Below are positions 33,591 to 41,282 of a stretch of 42,326 bases of DNA, in pieces; the stretch's first letter is position 1; every line of letters begins with the position of its first letter. Source of the DNA: Asticcacaulis sp. UBA2476 (GTDB taxonomy: Bacteria; Pseudomonadota; Alphaproteobacteria; Caulobacterales; Caulobacteraceae); the NCBI GenBank assembly GCA_002342035.1, contig DDPE01000071.1, positions 1-42,326 on the forward strand. Direction: 5' to 3'. A program made the translations under genes and the position numbers. A model generated the notes under the pieces. That model saw nothing but the letters and a program-made list of their open reading frames with translations. It made no database searches and was not told the origin of the DNA.

Positions 33591-33622
33591 AAAAAGCCGC
33601 CAGTGCGAACTGGCGGCTTTTT
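33591..33622. terminator. Bidirectional terminator between SDR and CorC-like gene
   Basis: A 14-base-pair stem (AAAAAGCCGCCAGT / ACTGGCGGCTTTTT) with a four-base loop. It overlaps the original TAA of the SDR gene and lies at the stop of the convergent minus-strand gene. Confidence 0.93.
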
Positions 33623-33623
33623 C

Positions 33624-34916
33624 TTATCTTCTTTCCGGGTGGAACAACACCTTATCGATGCGCCGTTCGTCCATATCGACGATTTCGATGTCGTAAGGCC
33701 CTACGCGGACAATCTCGCCCTCCTTGGGGAACCGCCCCAGTTCGTTGAGAATAAGCCCGGCCACGGTATGAAAGCCCGCGCCCGATTCAAAGTTCTCACC
33801 GATAGCATCGCCCAGTTCCATAAGGTCGGCCCGGCCATCGACCAGGAACGATCCGTCGTCACGGCGCACGATCATCAGGCGGCCATCGTCATGGGCCTCA
33901 TCGAAATCCCCGGCGATCATTTCCAGCAGGTCAGTCGGGGTCAGAACGCCTTCGATGGTGCCGAACTCATTGACCACCAACGCGATATGCACCTTTGAGC
34001 CTTTAAACAGTTCCAGCGCGTGCAGCAGCGACGTTGTGTCCGGAATAAAGATCGGATCGTGGACCAGCGCTTCGAGATCAAACTTTTCCCCGCGCATAAA
34101 GGCATCGGCGATATCGCGTTTATGGGCGACACCGACCGGATTTTCAAAGTCCTGACCGCGCACCACCACAAAGCGCGAATAGGGGCAGGCGCGAATATCA
34201 TCTATCACCACCGCTTCGGGGTCATCCAGCGATACCCAGTAAACTTCGGGGCGCGGCGTCATGGCCACGCGCACCACCCGGTCGCCCAGTCGCATCACTT
34301 CGGTCATCATCTGCTGCTCGGCGGGTTCAATCAGGCCCGCGCCCATGCCTTCGGCCAGCGCCGTTTCGACCTCTTCCTGAGTGATGGTCTCACCCTTTTC
34401 GTCCTTTATACCCAGCACCCTCAGCACCAGTGTCGTCGATCCGGTCAGCAGGGTCACAAACGGCCCCATCGCCATGGCCATCCACGACAAAGGTTGCGCC
34501 ACGACGCCTGCAATGGTCTCTGGAAAGATCAGCGCCACACGCTTGGGCACCAGTTCCCCCACAATCAGCGACAGATAGGTCAGGATAACGACCACGATGC
34601 CGGTGGATATACCCTCAGAGTACGGTGCCAAGGCAGGCACGCTGGTTTCCAGAATCTTATCCAGCTCACTGGCAATCGTCGCCTGACCATAGGCACCGGC
34701 CAGAATTCCGATCAGGGTAATCCCAACCTGAACCGCCGACAAAAACCGGGTCGGGTCATCCGACAGTTTCAGGGCGGCCTGCGCACCCTTATCGCCCCGT
34801 TCGGCACGGCTTTGGAGTTTGGCGCGGCGGGAGGATACGACCGCCAGTTCAGACATGGCAAATATGCCGTTCAGCACTACCAGCAGCAGCACAACGACAC
34901 AGGCAAAAAGTAACAT
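33624..34916 (-). CDS. CNNM/CBS-domain protein (HlyC/CorC family)
   Basis: A 430-residue inner-membrane protein. The CNNM (DUF21) domain with three to four helices occupies about 1-195 and carries IVGELVPKRVAL near 115. A CBS pair follows at about 205-330 (MTPRPEVYWVSLDD, VVNEFGTIEGVLTPTDLLE), and the CorC_HlyC C-terminal domain ends the protein (FHTVAGLILNELGRFPKEGE). Family members are tied to magnesium or cobalt efflux and the hemolysin label is historical. No strong ribosome site is visible before the ATG at 34916. Downstream it ends at a bidirectional terminator. Upstream lies a block of palindromes. Confidence 0.92.
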   Translation of the reverse strand: MLLFACVVVLLLVVLNGIFAMSELAVVSSRRAKLQSRAERGDKGAQAALKLSDDPTRFLSAVQVGITLIGILAGAYGQATIASELDKILETSVPALAPYSEGISTGIVVVILTYLSLIVGELVPKRVALIFPETIAGVVAQPLSWMAMAMGPFVTLLTGSTTLVLRVLGIKDEKGETITQEEVETALAEGMGAGLIEPAEQQMMTEVMRLGDRVVRVAMTPRPEVYWVSLDDPEAVVIDDIRACPYSRFVVVRGQDFENPVGVAHKRDIADAFMRGEKFDLEALVHDPIFIPDTTSLLHALELFKGSKVHIALVVNEFGTIEGVLTPTDLLEMIAGDFDEAHDDGRLMIVRRDDGSFLVDGRADLMELGDAIGENFESGAGFHTVAGLILNELGRFPKEGEIVRVGPYDIEIVDMDERRIDKVLFHPERR

Positions 34917-34995
34917 TGAGGGAGAATTCCAGACGAAGCCTTATTCGGCTCCGCCGGTTATGGTAATCATTAAGCTTAGCAGATGCAATAAATTA

Positions 34996-35012
34996 CCCTG
35001 AAATTTTCAGGG
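34996..35012. repeat. Short palindrome in the fghA-corC gap
   Basis: CCCTGAAA and TTTCAGGG form a dyad around one base, between the palindromic repeats to its right and the start of the CorC-like gene. It may be a regulator site of that gene. Confidence 0.45.
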
Positions 35013-35020
35013 GGTGCCGG

Positions 35021-35066
35021 AGCGTTTCTCCATCACATGGCTTCGTGTGATGGATCAAGAAGAGCG
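35021..35066 (+). repeat. Dispersed palindromic repeat, GCGTTT...CCATCA...TGATGG type, copy 1
   Basis: An eight-base-pair hairpin (CCATCACA, 35030-35037, with TGTGATGG, 35046-35053) framed by GCGTTTCT on the left and ATCAAGAAGAGC on the right. The frame and stem core recur at 41220-41258, with a shorter stem. It lies in the untranslated gap after fghA. Confidence 0.7.
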
Positions 35067-35078
35067 ACAAAACAAAGT

Positions 35079-35122
35079 GTTAGAGCAAATTCCGATCCAA
35101 TTTGATCGAAATTTGCTCTAAC
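35079..35122. repeat. Long palindrome GTTAGAGCAAAT...ATTTGCTCTAAC
   Basis: A perfect 12-base-pair outer stem (35079-35090 with 35111-35122) encloses an inner CGATC/GATCG stem. It begins 11 bases beyond the fghA stop, so on the minus strand it could stop transcription or protect the fghA message. Palindromes of this general kind are repeated in many alphaproteobacterial genomes. No second copy of this one is in the window. Confidence 0.75.
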
Positions 35123-35133
35123 TAACAGTTTCG

Positions 35134-35964
35134 TTATTTCAGCCTTTCAGCATGAAAGGCCAGATGATCGTCGATGAAGCTTGTGATAAAATAATAGCTG
35201 TGATCATAGCCCGCATGACGACGCACGGTGATCTTTTGGCCCGCGCCGGACGCGGCCTGCTCCAGCAGGTGCGGCTTTAACTGGGTTTCCAGAAACTGAT
35301 CGCCAAGCCCCTGATCGATAAGGATATCGTCAAAGCCTGATGCCCGCCCCTGCCCGATCAATGCCGCCGCGTCGTGGCGTTGCCATGTAGTGCGATCCTC
35401 ACCCAGATATGCGGTCAGCGCCTTTTGTCCCCATGGGCAGTTGAGGGGCGAGGCGATCGGCGCAAAGGCCGACACCGACTTGAAATGATGCGGGTGGTTC
35501 ATGGCTAAGGTCAGCGCGCCATGCCCGCCCATCGAATGGCCACTAAGGCCAACGCGCGTCATATCCGCCGGAAAATGCTCAGCAATCAGGCTCAGTACAT
35601 CCTTGGTGACATAGGACTCCATCTGAAAATGCTGTGCCCATGGCGCCTCAGTGGCATCGACATAAAACCCGGCACCCTGCCCCAGATCATAGCCCTCATC
35701 ATTGGCCACGCCGTCCCCGCGCGGGGAAGTATCGGGGGCGACGATCATCAGGCCCAGTTCGGCGGCGCGTTTGTAGGCCCCGGCCTTTTCGGTGAAGTTA
35801 TTGGCCGTACAGGTCAGGCCCGACAGCCACACCAGCACCGGATGCGGCCCCTCACCATCTGGGACAAATACACTTAACGCCATAGACGTGCCGATAGAGG
35901 CCGCCTCATGACGCACAAATTTCAGATCGCCACCAAACAGGCGGTGATGAGAGGTGACTTCCAT
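35134..35964 (-). CDS. fghA: S-formylglutathione hydrolase
   Basis: Hydrolyses S-formylglutathione to formate and glutathione, the second step of glutathione-dependent formaldehyde removal. The 276-residue alpha/beta hydrolase has the nucleophile S144 in GLSGHSMGGHGAL, the oxyanion region WLSGLTCTANNF near 47-58 and the terminal histidine in GYDHSYYFI. AGGATAG lies before the ATG. The start is three bases past the stop of the GNAT gene, in an operon headed by frmA. Confidence 0.96.
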   Translation of the reverse strand: MEVTSHHRLFGGDLKFVRHEAASIGTSMALSVFVPDGEGPHPVLVWLSGLTCTANNFTEKAGAYKRAAELGLMIVAPDTSPRGDGVANDEGYDLGQGAGFYVDATEAPWAQHFQMESYVTKDVLSLIAEHFPADMTRVGLSGHSMGGHGALTLAMNHPHHFKSVSAFAPIASPLNCPWGQKALTAYLGEDRTTWQRHDAAALIGQGRASGFDDILIDQGLGDQFLETQLKPHLLEQAASGAGQKITVRRHAGYDHSYYFITSFIDDHLAFHAERLK

Positions 35965-35967
35965 TAT

Positions 35968-36732
35968 TTAACTATCCTTCACCGGACGGCGCATATCGAC
36001 CGACGGCAGAGACACCCCGCCCAGATCGATATCCACCGCACCTGCCCGCTCAAAGCCCAGCTTAGCGTAAAACGCCTCAGCATTCAGGCCCGACAGGCAA
36101 CGGATTTCCCGCACCCCGGCATTGGCGATCAGGCTGCGGCAATGGCGGAACAGCTTGCGCCCCAGACCAAAGCCCGAAAAATCAGGGTGAACGGCGAAAT
36201 GGCGGATATGAGCCACGCCTTCAATGACTTCACCGGTGACCGGATCATCCAGCGTCCACCCGCCCGACGCCACCACCTGACCGTCCATGTCGGCCAGCAC
36301 ATAGAATGTCCCGCTGGTCAAAAGCTTTGGGTTGATTTTCGATATGGTCGGCAAGACCGCATCGACCAGATCCGTGCCGTAAGACCTGCGCAAGCCTTCG
36401 GCAAAGGCGGTCTCTAGCATGTCCTCAATCTCTTCGCGGTCTTCGGGCCGGGCGACACTGATCTCCAGCGACTGGGCGTATTCCTTATCCGCTCCGGCCT
36501 CAAAGCCATAGAGGATATGCTCCTCCCACGGCCATTGGCCTTTCCAGCCTTTTTCAAGACAGGCGGAATGGGCCCAGAAATCCTGCGCCAAAGGCGCGAA
36601 CTTGTCGGCCCGCCAGTGCGGCATCCAGGTAGCGGTCAGCATGACGGCTGAGCTTTCATCCTCAATCGCCACTCCGCAAAACACGCAGTGAAATTCGTGG
36701 GCGTCCACGATATCGTCGTCATCGTCCGTCAT
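35968..36732 (-). CDS. Zinc-ribbon plus GNAT acetyltransferase in the formaldehyde operon
   Basis: A 254-residue protein with two parts. Residues 1-75 hold a likely zinc site, C16-x2-C19 in HCVFCG with H55 and C58 in WAHSACLEKGW, in an acidic, tryptophan-rich segment. Residues about 89-245 form a GNAT N-acetyltransferase, with the acetyl-CoA loop HPDFSGFGLGRKLF (Gxg-x-G pattern) and a C-terminal FYAKLGFERAG motif. The substrate is unknown. Its tight position between frmA and fghA suggests a linked job in formaldehyde or glutathione metabolism, but coupling by chance cannot be excluded. Confidence 0.85.
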   Translation of the reverse strand: MTDDDDDIVDAHEFHCVFCGVAIEDESSAVMLTATWMPHWRADKFAPLAQDFWAHSACLEKGWKGQWPWEEHILYGFEAGADKEYAQSLEISVARPEDREEIEDMLETAFAEGLRRSYGTDLVDAVLPTISKINPKLLTSGTFYVLADMDGQVVASGGWTLDDPVTGEVIEGVAHIRHFAVHPDFSGFGLGRKLFRHCRSLIANAGVREIRCLSGLNAEAFYAKLGFERAGAVDIDLGGVSLPSVDMRRPVKDS

Positions 36733-36758
36733 GTTCGTCTGTCGATTCCCTTAACTAC

Positions 36759-37868
36759 TTAAAAGACTACGACAGAACGGATGCTTTCGCCACGGTGCAT
36801 CAGGTCAAAGGCATCATTGATTTTCTCTAAGGGCAGGATGTGGGTGATCATCGGGTCGATCTCGATCTTGCCATCCATATACCAGTCGACGATCTTCGGC
36901 ACGTCAGTACGCCCGCGCGCGCCACCAAAGGCCGAGCCTTTCCAGACGCGCCCCGTCACCAGTTGGAACGGACGGGTCTTGATCTCAGCGCCTGACGGGG
37001 CAACCCCGATGATGATGCTTTCGCCCCAACCGCGGTGGCAGGCTTCCAGCGCCTGACGCATGACCTCGACATTGCCGGTGCAGTCAAAGGTATAGTCCGC
37101 CCCACCGCCGGTCAGCTCGACCAGATGGGCCACGATATCGCCGTCAATTTTCTTGGGATTGACGAAGTGGGTCATGCCAAAGCGCTTACCCCACTCAGCC
37201 TTATCGTCATTGATATCGACACCGACGATCTTATCGGCACCGACCATCTTAAGGCCCTGAATGACATTAAGCCCGATCCCGCCCAGACCAAAGACCACCG
37301 CATTGGCGCCCGGTTCGACCTGAGCCGTATTGGTCACCGCCCCCACCCCGGTCGTGACCCCGCAACCGATATAACAGACCTTATCAAAAGGGGCATCGGA
37401 ACGGATCTTGGCCAGCGCGATTTCCGGCATGACCGTATGATTAGCAAAGGTCGAGCAGCCCATATAGTGGTAGATCGCCTGGCCTTTGTAGGAAAACCGT
37501 GACGTGCCGTCGGGCATGAGCCCTTTACCCTGAGTTGCACGAATCGCCGTACACAGATTCGTCTTACGCGACAGGCACGACTTACATTGGCGGCATTCCG
37601 GCGTATAAAGCGGGATAACATGGTCACCCGGCTTTAAGGAAACAACGCCCGGACCGACCTCAACCACCACGCCCGCCCCCTCGTGGCCGAGGATAGACGG
37701 GAACAAACCCTCCGAATCCAGACCGTCCAGCGTGTAGGCATCGGTATGGCAAATGCCGGTCGCTTTTATCTCGACCAGAACCTCACCGAATTTCGGGCCT
37801 TCGAGATCAACCTCCACGATTTCCAAGGGCTTTTTGGCTTCAAAGGCAACGGCGGCGCGGGTCTTCAT
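36759..37868 (-). CDS. frmA: S-(hydroxymethyl)glutathione dehydrogenase (class III alcohol dehydrogenase)
   Basis: Oxidises the formaldehyde-glutathione adduct with NAD+ in the cytoplasm and can also reduce S-nitrosoglutathione. The 369-residue zinc enzyme shows catalytic zinc ligands C40 (GICHTD), H62 (GHEGAG) and a cysteine in YIGCGVTTG. The structural zinc site is C92, C95, C98 and C106. The NAD-binding glycine motif is VFGLGGIGLNV near 190-200. AAGGAT lies close before the ATG. It is first in frmA-GNAT-fghA. No FrmR-type repressor gene is in the window. Confidence 0.97.
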   Translation of the reverse strand: MKTRAAVAFEAKKPLEIVEVDLEGPKFGEVLVEIKATGICHTDAYTLDGLDSEGLFPSILGHEGAGVVVEVGPGVVSLKPGDHVIPLYTPECRQCKSCLSRKTNLCTAIRATQGKGLMPDGTSRFSYKGQAIYHYMGCSTFANHTVMPEIALAKIRSDAPFDKVCYIGCGVTTGVGAVTNTAQVEPGANAVVFGLGGIGLNVIQGLKMVGADKIVGVDINDDKAEWGKRFGMTHFVNPKKIDGDIVAHLVELTGGGADYTFDCTGNVEVMRQALEACHRGWGESIIIGVAPSGAEIKTRPFQLVTGRVWKGSAFGGARGRTDVPKIVDWYMDGKIEIDPMITHILPLEKINDAFDLMHRGESIRSVVVF

Positions 37869-37899
37869 GTGGTATCCTTTTAAGGGTATAAATTATTGA

Positions 37900-37920
37900 G
37901 CATGGTAACATGTCACATGC
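37900..37920 (-). promoter_or_regulatory. Palindromic candidate operator upstream of frmA
   Basis: GCATG and CATGC bracket GTAACATGTCAC, which is itself palindromic at 10 of 12 positions. The dyad lies 32 bases before the frmA start, at the promoter. It is a candidate binding site for an unlinked formaldehyde or redox regulator. No consensus known to me matches it clearly. Confidence 0.45.
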
Positions 37921-38075
37921 CCGATGCCAGCGTTTATATTTGAAATTATTTTCCAATGAAATCAGAATATTGACCTACCCACACAACTGAACGTGATGGT
38001 CAAAAATCAGCTTTTGTTAACGATGATTAGCTATGTTGGGGACAGCCTTGAGTTTCGCTTAAACGGGACAAACCC

Positions 38076-39749
38076 ATGACCATAAAGACCAGAATTCTCG
38101 CCTTAGTTGCAGCCTTCGCCCTGATGGCCAGCGCCATTACCGGCCTTGGCCTGATCACCATCGGCGACTATGATAAAATGATCGACGACTACGGCAGCGC
38201 CTATGAAAACGCCTATAATGGTGAGCGCCTGAACCGCCTTGTAACCGCCGTTGTGATGGAATCGCGCGGCGTCTATATGGCCAGCGACATCGACGGCGCT
38301 AAAAAATTCGCCGACGGCATCGACAAGAACCTTGATGAAATGATGGGGATGCTGGCGACGTGGAAGACCTCGCTGCGTGGTGATGAACTGCCGGAATTTG
38401 CCAAGGTTGAAGCGCGGTCGCAGGAGTTCAACACCTTCCGCCGCGAAGTCGCCCGTCTTGGCCGTGACGTGTCGCCGCAGGATGCCAATGTCATGGGCAA
38501 TAACGACGCCAACCGTGAAAACCGTAAAGCCTTCCAGCAAGAGATTGACGCGATGGTGGAAACCATTCGTGCGGACCTCAACCGCTCCGAAAGCGCTATC
38601 AACAAATATAACGACACCCGCGCCATGCTGTTTCTGCTGATGGCCGCGTCCGGCATTGTCTTTCTGGTGTGCGCCTCGCTGTGGGTGGCCATCAACTCGA
38701 TTTCCCGTCCGCTTCAGAATGTCACCGGCAGTGTGAATAAGATCTCTGACGGCGCCTACGACACATTTATTCCCGAAGCCAAGGGCAAGGACGAAATCTC
38801 CAGCCTGTGGCGTTCGATCCGCGTCCTGCGTGATCGTGCTGCCGAAGCCGAAGCGCTTAAAGGCGAACAGCAACTGGCCGAAAAACGCGCCTACGCTGAA
38901 CTGATGCAGGAACGTAACCGCATCGCGTCTGAGTTTGAAAAGCACATGGGCGAACTGGCCACCCGCTTCATAAACTCCTCACGCACGGTGGCTGATGCCG
39001 CCCGCGGCCTGTCGGAAAACGCCGACGACACCAACACCCGCGCCGCGTCTGTGTCCTCAGCCGCGATCGAAGCCGCCAACAACGTCCAAAACGTCGCCGC
39101 TGCCACCGAAGAACTGTCGGCCAGCGTCGGTGAAATCAACCAGCAGGTCATCCGCACCTCAGAAGTCACCCGCCTAGCGGTCGAAGAAGCCCAAAAGACC
39201 GAACAGGCCATCCAGACCCTTCAGGTCGCCGCCAACGAAATCGGTGAAGTCATCAACCTGATTCAGGCCATCGCCGCCCAGACCAACCTGCTGGCGCTCA
39301 ACGCCACCATCGAGTCGGCCCGTGCCGGCGAAGCGGGCAAAGGCTTTGCGGTCGTAGCCTCCGAGGTCAAGCAATTGGCCCAGCAAACCGCTAAGGCGAC
39401 CGACGATATCCGCACCAAGATCTCGGAAATCCAGTCGGCGACCACCATCACCGTGGGCTCGATCGATGCCATTGTCCGCACCATTGAAACCATCGGCCAG
39501 TTGACCTCATCGATTGCCGCCTCCGTTGAACAACAAGGGGCTGCGACCAATGAAATCGCCAACAACACCAATCTGGCGGCGTCCGGCACCCGCGACGTGA
39601 CCGGCCATATCACCGGCGTGGGCCGTGCGGCCCAATCGACCGGCGAAGCGGCTCAGTCGCTGCTCAGCCTGTCGTCCGACCTTGAAGGCCGCTCCGAAGA
39701 CCTTCAGGCCGAGGTGGTCAGCTTCGTGACCCGCCTGCGCGCCGCTTAA
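38076..39749 (+). CDS. Methyl-accepting chemotaxis protein with helical-bundle sensor
   Basis: A 557-residue chemoreceptor. Transmembrane helices lie at about 8-28 and 184-207. Between them is an alpha-helical periplasmic domain of about 155 residues, probably a four-helix bundle. HAMP follows at about 209-262, then a signalling domain whose tip IQAIAAQTNLLALNATIESA lies near 395-414. It lacks a C-terminal pentapeptide tether. CGGGA precedes the ATG. The gene is monocistronic, ends in a strong terminator and is divergent from frmA. Its ligand is not evident. Confidence 0.93.
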   Translation: MTIKTRILALVAAFALMASAITGLGLITIGDYDKMIDDYGSAYENAYNGERLNRLVTAVVMESRGVYMASDIDGAKKFADGIDKNLDEMMGMLATWKTSLRGDELPEFAKVEARSQEFNTFRREVARLGRDVSPQDANVMGNNDANRENRKAFQQEIDAMVETIRADLNRSESAINKYNDTRAMLFLLMAASGIVFLVCASLWVAINSISRPLQNVTGSVNKISDGAYDTFIPEAKGKDEISSLWRSIRVLRDRAAEAEALKGEQQLAEKRAYAELMQERNRIASEFEKHMGELATRFINSSRTVADAARGLSENADDTNTRAASVSSAAIEAANNVQNVAAATEELSASVGEINQQVIRTSEVTRLAVEEAQKTEQAIQTLQVAANEIGEVINLIQAIAAQTNLLALNATIESARAGEAGKGFAVVASEVKQLAQQTAKATDDIRTKISEIQSATTITVGSIDAIVRTIETIGQLTSSIAASVEQQGAATNEIANNTNLAASGTRDVTGHITGVGRAAQSTGEAAQSLLSLSSDLEGRSEDLQAEVVSFVTRLRAA

Positions 39750-39769
39750 AACGACCAACTACATTCATG

Positions 39770-39800
39770 AAAAGCCCCCGGTGTTCGCCGGGGGCTTTTT
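39770..39800. terminator. Bidirectional terminator after the second chemoreceptor
   Basis: A 12-base-pair stem (AAAAGCCCCCGG / CCGGGGGCTTTT) with a six-base loop and T tract. It also ends the convergent AhpD-like gene. Confidence 0.93.
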
Positions 39801-39815
39801 TATTTGTTCGGAATT

Positions 39816-40172
39816 TTACGCCGCTTGTGCTGCGTCCGTAAATTGATCAAAGGCCGCGATTGCATCCGCGGCATACATCAGCGACGGGCCGCCGCCCATA
39901 TAGATGGCCATGCCCAGCGTTTCCTCAACCTCGGCCTTAGTCGCCCCCAACCGAACCAGAGCTTCGGTATGAAAGCCTATGCAACCATCGCAGCGCGTCG
40001 ACACACCAATCGCCAGCGCGATCAATTCTTTCGTCTTTTTATCCAGCGCGCCGTCCTTGGTCGCCGCCTGCGCCAGCGCGGAAAAGCCTGCCATAGTCTC
40101 AGGGATATCGCGGCGCAGGGTTTTCAAATTCCCTGAAATGCGACGGGTAATATCGGGATAGGATTTCGTCAT
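39816..40172 (-). CDS. AhpD-like / carboxymuconolactone decarboxylase family protein
   Basis: A 118-residue protein of the CMD/AhpD fold. The redox motif C61-x2-C64 with H68 in RCDGCIGFHTEAL is the AhpD-type thiol site, so peroxide or sulfur-linked redox chemistry is more likely than decarboxylation. The ATG at 40172 has GAGG seven bases upstream. It is divergent from the ArsR-type regulator, and the regulator's operator lies in the shared gap 46 bases from its start, so it is probably part of the same regulon. Confidence 0.87.
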   Translation of the reverse strand: MTKSYPDITRRISGNLKTLRRDIPETMAGFSALAQAATKDGALDKKTKELIALAIGVSTRCDGCIGFHTEALVRLGATKAEVEETLGMAIYMGGGPSLMYAADAIAAFDQFTDAAQAA

Positions 40173-40210
40173 GGTTCTAAACCTCAATAAATTTTCGCCA
40201 TCATCGGCTC

Positions 40211-40239
40211 TTGAATAATTTAGAATTATCTAATATATT
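40211..40239 (+). promoter_or_regulatory. Promoter of the ArsR-type regulator gene
   Basis: TTGAAT and TATATT are separated by exactly 17 bases. The spacer is almost filled by the operator dyad at 40218-40235, an arrangement in which a bound repressor would exclude RNA polymerase. Expected start of transcription is near 40246. Confidence 0.7.
40218..40235. promoter_or_regulatory. Operator 1, TTAGA-N4-TCTAA
   Basis: ATTTAGA-ATTA-TCTAATA is a near-perfect dyad. The core TTAGA-N4-TCTAA recurs with the same spacing at operator 2 (40583-40600), before the next gene. Site position between two divergent genes suggests autoregulation and control of the AhpD-like gene. Confidence 0.75.
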
Positions 40240-40266
40240 TGCAAGAGCCAAAGGACAAAATATTTC

Positions 40267-40578
40267 ATGCCCACTACTGATACTCCCGCCGACGTTCTGG
40301 AACGCAATGCCGCTGAGGCCGAAGCCATGCTTAAGCTTCTGGCCAACCGCCATCGCCTGCTGATCCTGTGTCAGCTTATCGATCAGAGAAAATCAGTCGG
40401 TGAACTCAATGATAATATTCACCTTTCTCAATCAGCCTTGTCACAACATTTGGCCAAAATGCGCGCCCAAGGTCTGATTGAAGCCGAAAAACAAGGCCAG
40501 ATGGTCTATTACCGCCTGGCCAACCCCAAGGTCACCGCCCTGTTGTCCACCCTGTATCTGATCTATTGTCAATCCTGA
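40267..40578 (+). CDS. bigR: ArsR-family repressor of the BigR/SqrR persulfide-sensing type
   Basis: A 103-residue winged-helix repressor. The DNA-recognition helix is in LSQSALSQHLAKMRAQGLI. Two cysteines, C35 in LLILCQL and C101 in LIYCQS, are 66 residues apart, the same spacing as the disulfide/tetrasulfide pair of SqrR and BigR. By family knowledge these sense reactive sulfur species, and oxidation releases the DNA. Typical metal-site residues of arsenic or zinc sensors are not visible. A strong promoter with an operator in its spacer precedes it. A second operator and a rhodanese gene follow. Confidence 0.87.
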   Translation: MPTTDTPADVLERNAAEAEAMLKLLANRHRLLILCQLIDQRKSVGELNDNIHLSQSALSQHLAKMRAQGLIEAEKQGQMVYYRLANPKVTALLSTLYLIYCQS

Positions 40579-40582
40579 CATA

Positions 40583-40600
40583 AATTAGACAATTCTAATA
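40583..40600. promoter_or_regulatory. Operator 2, TTAGA-N4-TCTAA
   Basis: A-ATTAGA-CAAT-TCTAAT-A, a perfect dyad in the 35-base gap between the repressor gene and the rhodanese gene. It matches operator 1 in both arms and spacing, so an internal regulated promoter is likely. Confidence 0.75.
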
Positions 40601-40613
40601 AATTGAGTGAAAC

Positions 40614-41159
40614 ATGCCTGTAAAATCTGTTGACGCCCCCACCCTCAAACAATGGCTAAACCATAATGAAGCCATTTTGATTGATGTGCGCGAACCGCCC
40701 GAATATGCCGCCGAGCATATTGCCGGAGCGCATCTGATACCGCTCGGCGCTCTGGCCACAACGCCCCTGCCAGCGCTTGATGGACGCATCCTTGCCGTTC
40801 ACTGCCTTAAGGGCGGACGCGGACAATCGGCCTGCCAGACCTTGAGCCAGTTATATCCCAATCTGGAGATACATAATCTGGAAGGCGGCATCAGCGCCTG
40901 GTCGGCGGCGGGTTTTGCCACCGAAAAACCGGGCACCCGCCGCACCCTGCCGCTGGATCGCCAGACGCAATTAACGATCGGGCTGGGGGTTTTGCTGTTT
41001 GCGCTCCTTAGCGCCTTTGTAAACCCCCACTTCATCTGGGGCGCGGCCTTTTTCGGCGCGGGCCTGACCTTTGCGGGCCTTACCGGGATCTGCGGCCTGG
41101 CCAGGGTTCTGGCACACATGCCGTGGAACCGTACGCAATTAACCTTAAGGTGTTTGTAA
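40614..41159 (+). CDS. YgaP-like rhodanese with DUF2892 membrane anchor
   Basis: A 181-residue inner-membrane sulfurtransferase. The N-terminal rhodanese domain (about 5-105) has the active-site cysteine C64 in HCLKGGRGQSA and a second cysteine at C74. The C-terminal part holds two hydrophobic helices (LTIGLGVLLFALLSAFV and WGAAFFGAGLTFAGLTG) and ends ICGLARVLAHMPWN, the DUF2892 pattern seen in YgaP. It likely carries a persulfide and handles sulfane sulfur at the membrane. It is regulated by the adjacent BigR-type protein through operator 2. Confidence 0.92.
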   Translation: MPVKSVDAPTLKQWLNHNEAILIDVREPPEYAAEHIAGAHLIPLGALATTPLPALDGRILAVHCLKGGRGQSACQTLSQLYPNLEIHNLEGGISAWSAAGFATEKPGTRRTLPLDRQTQLTIGLGVLLFALLSAFVNPHFIWGAAFFGAGLTFAGLTGICGLARVLAHMPWNRTQLTLRCL

Positions 41160-41219
41160 AGCCCGCATCAGGGTAATGACCAGTGCCGTCTCAAGGGGGT
41201 TGGAAGCATATTGCCGCCA

Positions 41220-41258
41220 GCGCGTTTTCCATCAGTTGATTTGATGGATCAAAAAAGC
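41220..41258 (+). repeat. Dispersed palindromic repeat, GCGTTT...CCATCA...TGATGG type, copy 2
   Basis: CCATCA (41229-41234) and TGATGG (41242-41247) form a hairpin around seven bases, framed by GCGTTTT and ATCAAAAAAGC. It matches copy 1 at 35021-35066 in the frame and stem core. It lies just before the OmpA-like gene, in the 123-base gap after the rhodanese gene. Confidence 0.7.
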
Positions 41259-41282
41259 CCCGCGACCTGATCGGAGACATAC

